This document shows positions 42,084 to 52,105 of a DNA stretch of 64,000 bases, piece after piece; the stretch's first letter is position 1, and the number at the start of each line of letters is the position of its first letter. The DNA is from an uncultured Bacteroidales bacterium (lineage in GTDB: Bacteria > Bacteroidota > Bacteroidia > Bacteroidales > UBA932). The stretch lies in NCBI GenBank assembly GCA_944326305.1, contig CALVDL010000011.1:1-64000 (forward strand). Direction: 5' to 3'. The translations under genes were made by a program, and so were the position numbers. The notes under the pieces were generated by a model that had not been told where the DNA came from, did not search any database, and was given only the letters and a program-made list of their open reading frames with translations.

Positions 42084-43817
42084 TCATATGATGTCCTCAC
42101 GGTCATGCAGGTCCCGTATACGGAGCTGGATATTTGCTATGCCCCTGTAATAGTTCTCGACAATGGAATAGCAGATGTCCACAGGATTCCCGGCCTTGAT
42201 ATGCTCGAAATGCTCGGCCTTGTTGAATGCGATTGCTGAAATATGATGATACGGCTGCGACTCCTGGATAAGCTCGAGCTTGAGGTGTCCGGCCTCGGCG
42301 CCGACACGCCGGCCGTTGCCGTTGTCGTACACATTCTCCGTCATGAACACAGGTGCACCGTTTCCAGGGCCGAAAGGCTGGAACTGTTTGAGTATACGGA
42401 AAAACTTGGGGGTTATCTGCTCGAAGTCCAGCTTCGAATCCACCATGATCACCGGAGTAAGCATCTCCGAAGTGATCCTGTCCCCTATGAATTTCTCTAT
42501 CCTGTCGCAGAATTCCGGCAGTTTCTCCTCCTTGAGGGTCAGGCCGGCCGCATACAGATGCCCGCCGAAGTTGTCAAGCAGGTCTGAACAGCTTTCTATC
42601 GCATCATAGAGGTCGAAGCCCTGAACGCTCCTTGCGGAACCGGTGACAAAACCGTTCGACCTTGTAAATACTATGGTCGGCTTGTAGAAGGCCTCCACCA
42701 GGCGGGATGCCACGATACCCACCACGCCCTTGTGCCAGTGCGGGTTGTAGACTATGGTAGCATTCCCGAAAGAAAGGCAGGTCCCGTCCCTGACCATCTC
42801 TATTGCCTCCTGGGTGATACGACGGTCTATATCCTTGCGTTCATTGTTGTATTCGTTGATCTCCCCGGCTATCCTTGTAGCCTCCTCCCCGTCCGTGGCG
42901 GTAAGCAGCTCCACGGCCACCCTGCCGGACTCCATGCGTCCCGCCGCATTGATCCTCGGCCCTATCTTGAAAACAATGTCGTCTATCGTGACATGGGAAG
43001 GTTCCAGACCGGACAGCTTCATCATGGAGAGAAGCCCCAGACGTGGATTTTCATTTATCCTCTTGAGCCCGAAATGCGCAAGTATCCTGTTCTCCCCCAC
43101 TACGGACACCAGGTCAGACGCAATGCTGACCACCAGCAGGTCAAGCAGCGGCACTAAGGTCTCGAACGGTATCCCGCATGCTGCCGAATAGGCCTGGACG
43201 AGCTTGAAGCCGACACCGCACCCCGAAAGGTCGTCAAAAGGATAATGGCAGTCGGCCCTCTTCGGGTCCAGGACAGCCACGGCTGCAGGCAACTCGTTTT
43301 CAGGGAGATGGTGGTCGCATATTATCATGTCGATACCTTTCCCGGAGGCGTAGTCAACCTTCTCGTTGGCCTTGATCCCGCAGTCCAGGGTAATTATAAG
43401 GGAAAAACCGTTCTCATGGGCCCAGTCGATACCTTTGAAAGACACCCCGTACCCTTCATCATAACGGTCGGGAATATAGAAATCGGTCCTGTCAGTCAGG
43501 CGGCGCAGGAAAGAATACACTAAAGAGACAGCCGTAGTCCCGTCCACATCATAGTCCCCGTAGACAAGAATCTTCTCCCCCGTGTCCACCGCCCTGCGGA
43601 TACGTTCCACGGCCCTGTCCATATCCTTCATCAGGAACGGGTCATGCAGATTTTTAAGGTCAGGCCTGAAAAACGCCCTGGCATCGGTGAAAGTGGTCAC
43701 GCCCCTCTGGACCAGGAGCAGGGCCAGCACAGGGTCCACTCCGAGTTCAGAAGCCAGGCGGTTCACCGTATCGGGGTCTCCCGTCTCCTTGAGTATCCAC
43801 TTCTTTTCTTTCGGCAT
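42084..43817 (-). CDS. recJ: Single-strand-specific exonuclease RecJ
   Basis: 5'-3' ssDNA exonuclease in recombination and mismatch repair. DHH-family motifs: GDYDVDGTTA (about 70), DCGIKANEKVDYA, ICDHHLPE, GCGVGFKLVQ and the DHHA1 domain GGHLYAAGLTL (about 420); C-terminal OB fold. Start at ATG 43817 (MPKEKKWIL), since the -7 box ends at 43824, leaving almost no leader. 577 residues. Confidence 0.96.
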   Translation of the reverse strand: MPKEKKWILKETGDPDTVNRLASELGVDPVLALLLVQRGVTTFTDARAFFRPDLKNLHDPFLMKDMDRAVERIRRAVDTGEKILVYGDYDVDGTTAVSLVYSFLRRLTDRTDFYIPDRYDEGYGVSFKGIDWAHENGFSLIITLDCGIKANEKVDYASGKGIDMIICDHHLPENELPAAVAVLDPKRADCHYPFDDLSGCGVGFKLVQAYSAACGIPFETLVPLLDLLVVSIASDLVSVVGENRILAHFGLKRINENPRLGLLSMMKLSGLEPSHVTIDDIVFKIGPRINAAGRMESGRVAVELLTATDGEEATRIAGEINEYNNERKDIDRRITQEAIEMVRDGTCLSFGNATIVYNPHWHKGVVGIVASRLVEAFYKPTIVFTRSNGFVTGSARSVQGFDLYDAIESCSDLLDNFGGHLYAAGLTLKEEKLPEFCDRIEKFIGDRITSEMLTPVIMVDSKLDFEQITPKFFRILKQFQPFGPGNGAPVFMTENVYDNGNGRRVGAEAGHLKLELIQESQPYHHISAIAFNKAEHFEHIKAGNPVDICYSIVENYYRGIANIQLRIRDLHDREDII

Positions 43818-43823
43818 ATCATA

Positions 43824-43854
43824 CAAAGGTATACTTTTTTCCTGAAAAAGTCAA
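43824..43854 (-). promoter_or_regulatory. recJ promoter
   Basis: TTGA-N19-TACCTTTG on the minus strand. The -7 box ends only 7 bases before the recJ ATG, so the mRNA would be leaderless or nearly so. Confidence 0.6.
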
Positions 43855-43936
43855 CCTCTTTCCGGCCGCAATTAGGGACATTTGCCTATTATATCCATAA
43901 TTACAGTTCAATCTGGATAAAGATAGGATTTTCATT

Positions 43937-43967
43937 TTTAAAATTAGAATTTATTATAGTACTTTTG
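43937..43967 (+). promoter_or_regulatory. lysS promoter
   Basis: TTTA-N19-TACTTTTG followed by CAGG; one mismatch in the -33 box. Leader about 60 bases. Confidence 0.65.
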
Positions 43968-44033
43968 CAGGTTTGTAAAGGCCTTGTCATGAAAAGGCAT
44001 AATTGCGATTAATCAGAAAAAAAGACATACATT

Positions 44034-45551
44034 ATGGAAAACATGGACTTGAACGAACAGGAAAGGAACAGGAGAGAAGCTCTGACAAAGCTCAGGGAAC
44101 TGGGCATAGACCCTTATCCTGCAGCACTTTATCCTGTAAATGCCACAGCACAGAAAATAAAGGACGAATATGACCCGCAGAAAGAAAATCTGTCAGATGT
44201 GGTGATTGCCGGAAGGATAATGTCCCGAAGGATAATGGGTGCGGCTTCATTCATAGAGCTGCAGGACGAGACCGGAAGGATACAGGTCTACATAAAGCGC
44301 GACGAGATATGCCCTGAAGAGGACAAGACCATGTACAACACCGTGTTCAAGAAACTCCTCGACATAGGGGATATAATAGGTATAAAGGGATATGCATTCA
44401 TCACACAGACCGGACAGCTTTCAGTCCATGCGAAGGAGATGACAGTGCTCAGCAAGTCCCTCCGCGTGCTGCCTATCGTCAAGGAGAAGGACGGGGAGGT
44501 CTATGACGCCTTCACCGATCCGGAGCTGAAATACAGGCAGAGGTATGTGGACCTGATCGTGAACCCGCAGGTGCGCCAGACTTTCGTGATGAGGAGCAAG
44601 ATCATAGCCACGATGCGCGAGTACTTCAATGCGGCAGGCTGCCTGGAGGTCGAGACCCCTATCCTGCAGTCCATCCCGGGAGGGGCCACGGCACGTCCGT
44701 TCATAACGCATCACAACGCACTCGACATCGACCTCTATCTCCGTATAGCCAACGAGCTTTACCTGAAGCGTCTGATAGTAGGCGGATATTCAGGGGTATA
44801 TGAGTTCGCCAAGGACTTCCGCAACGAGGGGATGGACAAGACCCACAACCCGGAGTTCACCTGCATGGAAATCTATGTGGCATACAAGGACTACATCTGG
44901 ATGATGGAGTTCGTGGAAAAGATGCTGGAGAAGATTGCGACGACCCTGCACGGGACTACGGAGGTGACCATCGGGGAGCAGAAAGTGGATTTCAGGCCGC
45001 CTTACAGGAGGCTTCCGATGCTCGAGGCCATAAAGGAATATGCGGGAGTGGATGTCGCCGGGATGGATGAAAAGCAGCTGAGGGAGACATGCGACAGGCT
45101 CAATGTGCCAGTAACCAAGGAGATGGGTGAAGGCAAGCTGATTGACGCCATCTTCGGCGAATACTGCGAGAAGCACCTTGTGCAGCCTACCTTCATCACG
45201 GACTACCCTGTCTCCATGTCGCCTCTTACCAAGAGGCACCGCAGCAACCCGGACCTCACCGAGCGCTTCGAGCTTTTCGTCTGCGGCAAGGAACTGGCCA
45301 ACGCATACAGCGAGCTGAACGACCCTATCGACCAGCTGGAAAGGTTCCAGGACCAGCTCAGACAGAGGGAGCACGGGGACGACGAGGCCATGTACATAGA
45401 CATGGACTTCGTGCGTGCCCTTGAATACGGGATGCCTCCTACATCAGGGATGGGTATGGGAATAGACCGCCTGACCATGTTCATGACCAACTCCCCTACT
45501 ATCCAGGACGTGCTGTTCTTCCCGCAGATGAGGCCGAAGGCAGTGGAATAA
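44034..45551 (+). CDS. lysS: Lysyl-tRNA synthetase, class II
   Basis: Charges tRNA-Lys. N-terminal OB-fold anticodon-binding domain (about 55-145, SDVVIAGRIMSRRIMGAASF), then the class II core: motif 2 FRNEGMDKTHNPEF (about 263) and motif 3 GMGMGIDRLTMF (about 482); GGATARPF substrate loop. 505 residues, standard. Starts the plus-strand series lysS-methyltransferase-aroE. Confidence 0.98.
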   Translation: MENMDLNEQERNRREALTKLRELGIDPYPAALYPVNATAQKIKDEYDPQKENLSDVVIAGRIMSRRIMGAASFIELQDETGRIQVYIKRDEICPEEDKTMYNTVFKKLLDIGDIIGIKGYAFITQTGQLSVHAKEMTVLSKSLRVLPIVKEKDGEVYDAFTDPELKYRQRYVDLIVNPQVRQTFVMRSKIIATMREYFNAAGCLEVETPILQSIPGGATARPFITHHNALDIDLYLRIANELYLKRLIVGGYSGVYEFAKDFRNEGMDKTHNPEFTCMEIYVAYKDYIWMMEFVEKMLEKIATTLHGTTEVTIGEQKVDFRPPYRRLPMLEAIKEYAGVDVAGMDEKQLRETCDRLNVPVTKEMGEGKLIDAIFGEYCEKHLVQPTFITDYPVSMSPLTKRHRSNPDLTERFELFVCGKELANAYSELNDPIDQLERFQDQLRQREHGDDEAMYIDMDFVRALEYGMPPTSGMGMGIDRLTMFMTNSPTIQDVLFFPQMRPKAVE

Positions 45552-45587
45552 AGGCTGGAGAAAAAAGAGGTATGAAATTCCGGTGAC

Positions 45588-46430
45588 ATGAGGACGGAAA
45601 CAGTCACATCGGCACAGAACCCGAAGATAAAAGAGCTTCTCGCGCTGCAGGAGAAATCCAAGACAAGGCGCGAGAAGCGTCTTTTCGTGGTGGAAGGCCG
45701 CAGGGAGCTCGGACACTGCATAGATGCGGGATTCCGGGTGAGGAAGCTTTTTGTATGCAGGGAGATATGCCCTGAGAAAGACCTGCAGGCGCTTCTGGAA
45801 AAGATGAGCCTCTCCGGCCCGGCTGCAACGGCAGGAGCACAGGACCCGGAAACCATCCTGGTGGAAATACCTGCCGCATTATACGAGAAAGCAGCCTACC
45901 GGGGTGGTACAGAGGGAGTCATAGCCGAGGTCGAGTACCGTGACAGGACACTGGACAGCCTGATTCTCAGAGAGAACCCGCTTATTGCCGTGCTCGAGAG
46001 CGTGGAGAAGCCGGGCAACCTCGGGGCCGTGCTCCGCAGCGCAGATGCAGCCGGGGCGGATGCGGTAATCATCTGCGACCCCCTGACGGACCTCTACAAC
46101 CCGAACCTCATCCGCGCAAGCATCGGGGCCGTGTTCTCCAGGCAGGTCGCCGTTGCCACCTCCGGAGATACAGTGAAATGGCTTAAAGCGCATGGCATCA
46201 GGATTCTCACTGCGCAGCTCCAGGACTCCGAACCATACTACGACACTGACATGCGCAGCGGGGTGGCCATTGTGATGGGCACCGAGGCCACAGGCCTTTC
46301 AGACACATGGAGGCAGGCGGCGGACGCACACATCAGGATACCGATGCTCGGACGCCTCGACTCGCTGAATGTTTCCGTTTCAGCCGCAATACTCCTGTAT
46401 GAAGCCGTACGCCAGAGGAATTCAAAATGA
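45588..46430 (+). CDS. SPOUT-family RNA 2'-O-methyltransferase (TrmH/SpoU type)
   Basis: N-terminal substrate-binding part (SAQNPKIKELLALQEKSKTRREKRLFVVEG, an L30e-like domain) and C-terminal knotted domain with motif 1 KPGNLGAVLRSADAAG (about 150), motif 2 VMGTEATGL (about 230) and motif 3 PMLGRLDSLNVSVSAAILLYE. Typical of TrmH/RlmB-like enzymes acting on 23S rRNA or tRNA; exact target unknown. 280 residues; stop overlaps the aroE start. Confidence 0.93.
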   Translation: MRTETVTSAQNPKIKELLALQEKSKTRREKRLFVVEGRRELGHCIDAGFRVRKLFVCREICPEKDLQALLEKMSLSGPAATAGAQDPETILVEIPAALYEKAAYRGGTEGVIAEVEYRDRTLDSLILRENPLIAVLESVEKPGNLGAVLRSADAAGADAVIICDPLTDLYNPNLIRASIGAVFSRQVAVATSGDTVKWLKAHGIRILTAQLQDSEPYYDTDMRSGVAIVMGTEATGLSDTWRQAADAHIRIPMLGRLDSLNVSVSAAILLYEAVRQRNSK

Positions 46431-47296
46431 AAAGATTCGGTCTCATAGGTTATCCGATAAAAGGATCGTTAAGTCCTGCGCTGTTCAGGGCCGGATACCA
46501 TGGCAAATACACATACGACCTTATAGAAGCCCCTGACTTCAGTGCCGCATACCGGAAGTTCCTTGAAAATTACGACGGGGTCAATGTCACGGCGCCATTC
46601 AAGGAGGAGGCCTTCAGAATGGCCGGCACAGCCGACCCGGTATGCGTGAAAACCGGGGCAACGAACCTGATGGTCAAAGGCCAGCATGGCATATACGCAT
46701 TCAATTCCGACTATACAGGCATACAGCGCAGCCTCGCCGAAGCACTGGCACCGGATATGGCAGCGGCCGGGACTGAAGAAATAAGGAAACGTACAGCGGA
46801 GATTTACGGCAGGGAGCCTGAAGCCCTGGTAATAGGCTGCGGAGGCGCAGGGAAAGCGGCTACCGTGGCAGCTGCGGACCTCGGCATGCGCACCACGCTC
46901 ATGAACCGTACGGAATCGAAAGCAGAGAATTTCGCGGCGGCCCTCCCCGGGTACCGTTTCAGGACACAGCCCATAGACAGCTTCGGAGAAGCATTCTGGC
47001 GCAGCGACATCATCATCTACACACTCCCCGGGAGCATCCCAGGCATCCGGGAGCTCCTTTCATCCGCAGGGACACTCAGCAGAGACACTCCGAAACTGAT
47101 ACTGGAAGCCAACTACAAGACTCCCTCCTTCAGTAAAGACATCATCATGGGAATCGCATCAATGTGTCCGGAGACACGATATATCGGCGGTCTCCGCTGG
47201 CTGCTGCACCAGGCCGCCGGAGGATATGAACTTTTCACAGGGGAGAAACCTGACTTCCTGGCCATGGAACAGGTCCTGTCCCCGGAAATACAGTAA
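46427..47296 (+). CDS. aroE: Shikimate dehydrogenase
   Basis: NADPH-dependent reduction of 3-dehydroshikimate in aromatic synthesis. Shikimate-binding SLSP (residues 14-17) and NVTAPFKEEA (catalytic Lys 59) are present; NADP-binding GCGGAGKAATVAAADLG in the second half. 289 residues, longer than E. coli AroE (272) because of a charged stretch around 105-130. Overlaps the preceding stop codon (ATGA) and so is translationally coupled to the methyltransferase. Confidence 0.93.
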   Translation: MKRFGLIGYPIKGSLSPALFRAGYHGKYTYDLIEAPDFSAAYRKFLENYDGVNVTAPFKEEAFRMAGTADPVCVKTGATNLMVKGQHGIYAFNSDYTGIQRSLAEALAPDMAAAGTEEIRKRTAEIYGREPEALVIGCGGAGKAATVAAADLGMRTTLMNRTESKAENFAAALPGYRFRTQPIDSFGEAFWRSDIIIYTLPGSIPGIRELLSSAGTLSRDTPKLILEANYKTPSFSKDIIMGIASMCPETRYIGGLRWLLHQAAGGYELFTGEKPDFLAMEQVLSPEIQ

Positions 47297-47463
47297 ATGC
47301 CACTGTCAGGAACAGCGGCCCCGGTTCCACCGGTAAAAAACTCCGCCGCATCCGTATAGGCATTATCCCGGCAGCATCAGGAGCCCCCGAAAAAATCGGC
47401 CAAAATTTTTCATTCCTATTGAATTAATGAGTAACTTGCGCCGGTTTATAAAAAATACAATTT

Positions 47464-47991
47464 ATGTCACTGAATAAAGTAATGCTGATAGGCAACGTGG
47501 GGAGAGATCCTGAGGTCCGCTATCTCGAAAATTCCGGAAACGCGAAAGTAGCCACATTCACTTTGGCAACCACCGAAAGATACAGGGACCGTAACGGGGA
47601 AACAAGGGAAAACACAGAATGGCACAACATTGTAGCCTGGAGAAATTCAGCCGATATCGTAGAGCGCTACGTGAAGAAAGGCACGCAGCTGTACATAGAA
47701 GGCCGCATCCGGACAAGGTCATGGGATGACCAGACCGGGAACAAGAGATACACGACCGAAATCCTGGTAGACAGCCTGCAGCTGCTCGGAAGGAAAGCTG
47801 ACAATCCTGCCTCACAGGGAGGATACGGTGCTCCGGCCCAGGGAGGATACGCCCAGCAGCCGCATGCAGGAGGGCAGAACAGCCAGCCTTACGGACAGCC
47901 GGCATACCACCCTCAGCCTGTACAGCAGCCGGCACCAGCCGCACAGGAATCCTCCAACGATGACTTTCCGGAGGACGATCTTCCATTCTAA
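47464..47991 (+). CDS. ssb: Single-stranded DNA-binding protein
   Basis: OB-fold 1-110 (NKVMLIGNVGRDPEVRYL, TEWHNIVAW), then a Gly/Gln/Pro-rich linker and the acidic tip DDFPEDDLPF that recruits repair and replication proteins, including RecJ-type enzymes. 175 residues. Separate from aroE by a 167-base gap without a clear consensus promoter. Confidence 0.97.
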   Translation: MSLNKVMLIGNVGRDPEVRYLENSGNAKVATFTLATTERYRDRNGETRENTEWHNIVAWRNSADIVERYVKKGTQLYIEGRIRTRSWDDQTGNKRYTTEILVDSLQLLGRKADNPASQGGYGAPAQGGYAQQPHAGGQNSQPYGQPAYHPQPVQQPAPAAQESSNDDFPEDDLPF

Positions 47992-48025
47992 AGAATTGGC
48001 TAACCAATATAACAATCCATAAATC

Positions 48026-49285
48026 ATGGCATTAGACGTAGTATTAGGCCTTCAGTGGGGAGATGAAGGCAAAGGCAAGATAGTAGATGTACTCGCAGGG
48101 CAGTACCCGGTGGTAGCACGTTTCCAGGGTGGCCCTAACGCCGGGCATTCACTCCATTTTGAAGGCAAAAGTTTCGTGTTGAGGTCCATTCCGTCAGGTA
48201 TTTTCAGGAAGGACGCCATCAACATCGTAGGAAACGGCGTTGTCCTCGACCCGATAACTTTCAGGCAGGAATGTGAAAATATCGAAAAGACCGGAGTACC
48301 TGTAAAAGAAAGGATAGTGGTTGCCAAAAAGGCACATCTCATCCTCCCGACACACAGGCTCCTGGACGCCGCAAACGAAGCCGCAATGGGCAAAGGCAAG
48401 ATAGGTTCCACACTCAAAGGCATAGGGCCCACATATACAGACAAGGTGAGCCGTAACGGACTGCGGGTCGGAGACATCCTGGCCGGCGATTTTCAGGAAA
48501 GATACAACAAACTGAAAAACAGACACATAAAACAGCTGCATCAAATGGACTTCAAATGTGATCCTGATGCAGAAGAAGCAGCATTCATGGATGCGGTCGA
48601 ATACCTCAGGCAGTTCAGGCTCGTGGACTGCGAATATTTTGTAAACAACGAGCTCAAGACCAAGTCCATCCTTGCAGAAGGCGCACAGGGCTCCATGCTC
48701 GACATAGACTACGGCTCATACCCGTTCGTCACATCCTCTTCGACAGCCTGCGCAGGGGCATGCATCGGACTCGGCGTGCCGCCGTCCAAAATCGGACACG
48801 TGTACGGTATTTTCAAGGCATACTGCACAAGAGTGGGCAGCGGGCCGTTCCCTACCGAACTTTTCGACGAGACCGGAGAGAAGCTGAGGAAGATAGGCAA
48901 CGAGTTCGGAGCCGTGACAGGCAGGCCGCGCCGTACAGGATGGCTCGACCTTGTAGCACTCAAATACGCCGTGATGATAAGCGGTGTCACGGACCTGATA
49001 ATGATGAAATCAGACTGCCTCGACTCGTTCGAGACCATCAAGGTCTGCACATCCTACAGGGTGGACGGCGCCGAGACGGACCAGGTCCCGTTCGACACAT
49101 ATGCAGACATCGAACCTGTCTACACTGAATTCAAAGGCTGGAACGCAGACCTGACAGGATGCCGCAGCGAGAGCGCGCTCCCTTCCGAGTTCAAGGAATA
49201 TATCAGCTTCATGGAAAACTATCTCGGGGTGCCGATCAAAATCATATCGCTCGGGCCTGACAGGGACGCCACTATCATGAGGTAA
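48026..49285 (+). CDS. purA: Adenylosuccinate synthetase
   Basis: GTP-dependent IMP to adenylosuccinate step of AMP synthesis. QWGDEGKGK P-loop with catalytic Asp (residues 10-18), GPNAGHS with catalytic His, KGIGPTYTDK and TGRPRRTGWLDL C-terminal region. 419 residues, full length. 34 bases after ssb. Confidence 0.98.
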   Translation: MALDVVLGLQWGDEGKGKIVDVLAGQYPVVARFQGGPNAGHSLHFEGKSFVLRSIPSGIFRKDAINIVGNGVVLDPITFRQECENIEKTGVPVKERIVVAKKAHLILPTHRLLDAANEAAMGKGKIGSTLKGIGPTYTDKVSRNGLRVGDILAGDFQERYNKLKNRHIKQLHQMDFKCDPDAEEAAFMDAVEYLRQFRLVDCEYFVNNELKTKSILAEGAQGSMLDIDYGSYPFVTSSSTACAGACIGLGVPPSKIGHVYGIFKAYCTRVGSGPFPTELFDETGEKLRKIGNEFGAVTGRPRRTGWLDLVALKYAVMISGVTDLIMMKSDCLDSFETIKVCTSYRVDGAETDQVPFDTYADIEPVYTEFKGWNADLTGCRSESALPSEFKEYISFMENYLGVPIKIISLGPDRDATIMR

Positions 49286-49312
49286 ATACACAAAACCGAA
49301 ACTTCCATCAAA

Positions 49313-50686
49313 ATGACAGCAACACTAAAGAGGTTCCTAAACGACTACCCTGCAGCCAGATGGGCCGCGCTCATACTCATCGCACTGATGATGTTCTTCG
49401 CCTATATGTTCGTGGACGTGATGTCCCCGCTCAAATCGCTCATCGAACATGAGCGCGGATGGGACAGCAGCGTTTTCGGGACATACGCCGCATCTGAGTA
49501 TATACTGAACGTATGCGGATTCCTCATAATAGCAGGAATCATCCTGGACAAGATGGGAATCCGGTTCACCGGCATCCTGTCGGCCTCCCTAATGGTACTC
49601 GGGGCCGGCATAAAATATGTCGGGATCAGCGACTGGTTCCAGAGCACCGAGATATGCGGCTGGCTGGGAAGCTGGTGGCCAGCAATGCCAGGCAGTGCAA
49701 AGATGGCCGCCCTCGGGTTCATGATTTTCGGATGCGGATGTGAAATGGCCGGGACCACTGTGTCAAAGGCCATAGCCAAGTGGTTCAAAGGCAAGGAAAT
49801 GGCCCTTGCAATGGGACTGGAGATGGCAATTGCCCGTTTAGGGGTGTTCGCTGTAATGTGGCTTTCACCGGCAATCTCCGAAAAATTCGACGGGTCTGTA
49901 GTGGCCCCGCTAGCCTTCTGCACGTGCCTGCTGCTCGTAGGACTGATAAACTACATAGTATTCTCGGTTATGGACACAAGGCTTGACAGGCAGCTCATAG
50001 CTGCCGGTGAGGCCACGGAAGAAAAGAATCCTGAAGATGAATTCCATGTCAAGGATCTCGGACAGATATTCTCGAGCAAGATGTTCTGGCTTGTCGCCCT
50101 GCTGTGCGTACTTTATTATTCAGCAATATTCCCTTTCCAGCGGTATGCCCCCAACTTTCTGGAGGTGACCCTGAATGTAGATGCGAATACTGCATCCAGA
50201 CTCTTCAGCTGCTTCCCTATCCTGGCGATGGTACTCACACCGGTCCTGGGGATATTCCTCGACTATAAGGGGAAAGGGGCATCCATGCTGATGGCCGGTG
50301 CTGTCATAATGATAGCATGCCATCTCAGTTTCGCCTTCCTGCTCCCGGTATTCCCGTACAAATGGTTCGCGGTACTCCTCATAGTGATACTCGGAGTAAG
50401 CTTCTCGTTAGTTCCGGCAGCACTTTGGCCGAGCGTTCCCAAAATAATAGACGAGAAGATCCTCGGGAGCGCCTACTGCTTGATATTCTGGGTGCAGAAC
50501 ATAGGTTTGTGCCTTGTTCCGCTGCTCATAGGCATTGTCCTCAATGCCACCGGAGGATACCTGATGCCTATGATAATATTCTCCTCATTCGGTATCCTGG
50601 CATTCATTTTCAGCCTGCTTCTGAAGGTAGAAGACAGGAAGAAAGGGTTCGGACTTGAAAAACCGAACATCGAAAAAGACAAATAA
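49313..50686 (+). CDS. MFS transporter (MFSD1-like), copy 1
   Basis: Twelve-helix major-facilitator protein of 457 residues with a long cytoplasmic loop after helix 6. AKWFKGKEMALAMGLEMAIA (about 158-178) resembles the helix 4-5 region of eukaryotic MFSD1, a lysosomal dipeptide carrier, as I recall it. GCGCEMAGTTVS and PSVPKIIDEKILGSAYCLIF are shared with the next gene. Substrate unknown; a peptide or amino-acid role is a guess. Begins 28 bases after purA. Confidence 0.85.
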   Translation: MTATLKRFLNDYPAARWAALILIALMMFFAYMFVDVMSPLKSLIEHERGWDSSVFGTYAASEYILNVCGFLIIAGIILDKMGIRFTGILSASLMVLGAGIKYVGISDWFQSTEICGWLGSWWPAMPGSAKMAALGFMIFGCGCEMAGTTVSKAIAKWFKGKEMALAMGLEMAIARLGVFAVMWLSPAISEKFDGSVVAPLAFCTCLLLVGLINYIVFSVMDTRLDRQLIAAGEATEEKNPEDEFHVKDLGQIFSSKMFWLVALLCVLYYSAIFPFQRYAPNFLEVTLNVDANTASRLFSCFPILAMVLTPVLGIFLDYKGKGASMLMAGAVIMIACHLSFAFLLPVFPYKWFAVLLIVILGVSFSLVPAALWPSVPKIIDEKILGSAYCLIFWVQNIGLCLVPLLIGIVLNATGGYLMPMIIFSSFGILAFIFSLLLKVEDRKKGFGLEKPNIEKDK

Positions 50687-50715
50687 CCGGGGACAAACAA
50701 GGTTTCAAAGAGGAA

Positions 50716-52101
50716 ATGTCTGGCAGCAAACTATTTCACAACATACAAAAAAGCCATACAGCATGCTGGATAGCCCTGGCATGTCTCGTGGTACCGATGT
50801 TCGCATCGTACTTCTTCGATGACATGTTCTCGACGCTGTCCCATATTTTCCAGAATCCCGGAATGCTCCAGCTCGGATGGAACAGCGCAGATTACGGGTT
50901 CTATGCAGGAGGATACTCCTTCCTCTGTGTCTGCGGAGGACTCGTAATATGCGGGATACTGCTTGATGTGTTCGGGGTCAGGATTGTAGGATCGGTATTT
51001 GTCGGACTCATGATCACAGGGGCGGCAATCGTGCTTGCGGCGCTCCTGTCAGGACTTGAACCGTCAGTATCGCTTACCATAGCATACTTCGGATGCATGC
51101 TGTTCGGGCTGGGCAGCGAAATAGCAGGCGTAGCCGTCACCAGGTCCATAGCCAAATGGTTCAAGGGAAGGAATGTGGCCCTTGCAATGGGGCTGCAGCT
51201 GTCCATTGCAAGATTGGGTACGGCAGCGGCGTTTATCTTGGCTCCCGTCCTGGTAGCGGAAAAACAGCCCGGTGAAATATATACGCTTGCAGAAACAGCC
51301 AGACCGGCAATGGCAGGGCTGGCGCTGCTGCTTGCCGGAGGGATACTATGGTCCGTATTCGTGGCTATGGATGCAGGTTTCGACAGGGGGACGGAAGCAA
51401 CCGGGGCGCGTGGAAAAGTAAAGGAAGAGGACAAGTTCAGGTTTTCCGATATCCTGAAGGTACTGTTCAACCCGCGGTTCCTGATGATTGCATTCCTGTG
51501 CGTGTTCTTCTACTGCTGCATCATATCATTCAAAAAATTCGGCACGTCCATAGTGATCCCGCGCTTCGGCATGGATGTGGACTCCGCAAAATGGATGATA
51601 ACGATGATACCTTTTTTCACTGTCATATTCACACCTCTTTTCGGCGCGATGGTGGACAAGGTAGGCAAAGCCACCATATGGATGGTTACAGGAGCCGTCC
51701 TGGTCCTTGCATCGCATCTCATCATGGCGTTTGCCCCACAAGGCACAGCGTTCTATGGATTTCTGGCAATCTCTCTTCTCGGCATAGGATATTCACTTGT
51801 TCCTTCGGCGATGTGGCCCACCGTGCCGAAAATCATTCCGGAAAAGAACCTTGGGACAGCATTCTCGCTCATATACTGGATACAGAATATGGGCATGCTG
51901 CTTGTCCCTGTTTTTGTCGGACGGATTTTCAAGGACATGGTCACCGTTGCCGGAGACAGGCTGCAGGAAATGAATGCTGCCGTACATGCAGAGTTCATAT
52001 TCATAGGACTCGGGATTGCAGCAGTGGCAGTTTCCGTAGCACTGATTTACTCATCCAGGAGACATCCTGAGCTGGGTATCGACCAACCTAACAGAAAATA
52101 A
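50716..52101 (+). CDS. MFS transporter (MFSD1-like), copy 2
   Basis: 461 residues, clear paralogue of the preceding gene: AKWFKGRNVALAMGLQLSIA aligns with its counterpart, as does WPTVPKIIPEKNLGTAFSLI. Both have two ~6-helix halves and a charged middle loop. Located 30 bases after copy 1 and 5 bases before dxs, so a tandem duplication inside a housekeeping run. The pair has diverged widely (perhaps a third identical by eye), implying different substrates or a heteromer. Confidence 0.85.
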   Translation: MSGSKLFHNIQKSHTACWIALACLVVPMFASYFFDDMFSTLSHIFQNPGMLQLGWNSADYGFYAGGYSFLCVCGGLVICGILLDVFGVRIVGSVFVGLMITGAAIVLAALLSGLEPSVSLTIAYFGCMLFGLGSEIAGVAVTRSIAKWFKGRNVALAMGLQLSIARLGTAAAFILAPVLVAEKQPGEIYTLAETARPAMAGLALLLAGGILWSVFVAMDAGFDRGTEATGARGKVKEEDKFRFSDILKVLFNPRFLMIAFLCVFFYCCIISFKKFGTSIVIPRFGMDVDSAKWMITMIPFFTVIFTPLFGAMVDKVGKATIWMVTGAVLVLASHLIMAFAPQGTAFYGFLAISLLGIGYSLVPSAMWPTVPKIIPEKNLGTAFSLIYWIQNMGMLLVPVFVGRIFKDMVTVAGDRLQEMNAAVHAEFIFIGLGIAAVAVSVALIYSSRRHPELGIDQPNRK

Positions 52102-52105
52102 GGAA

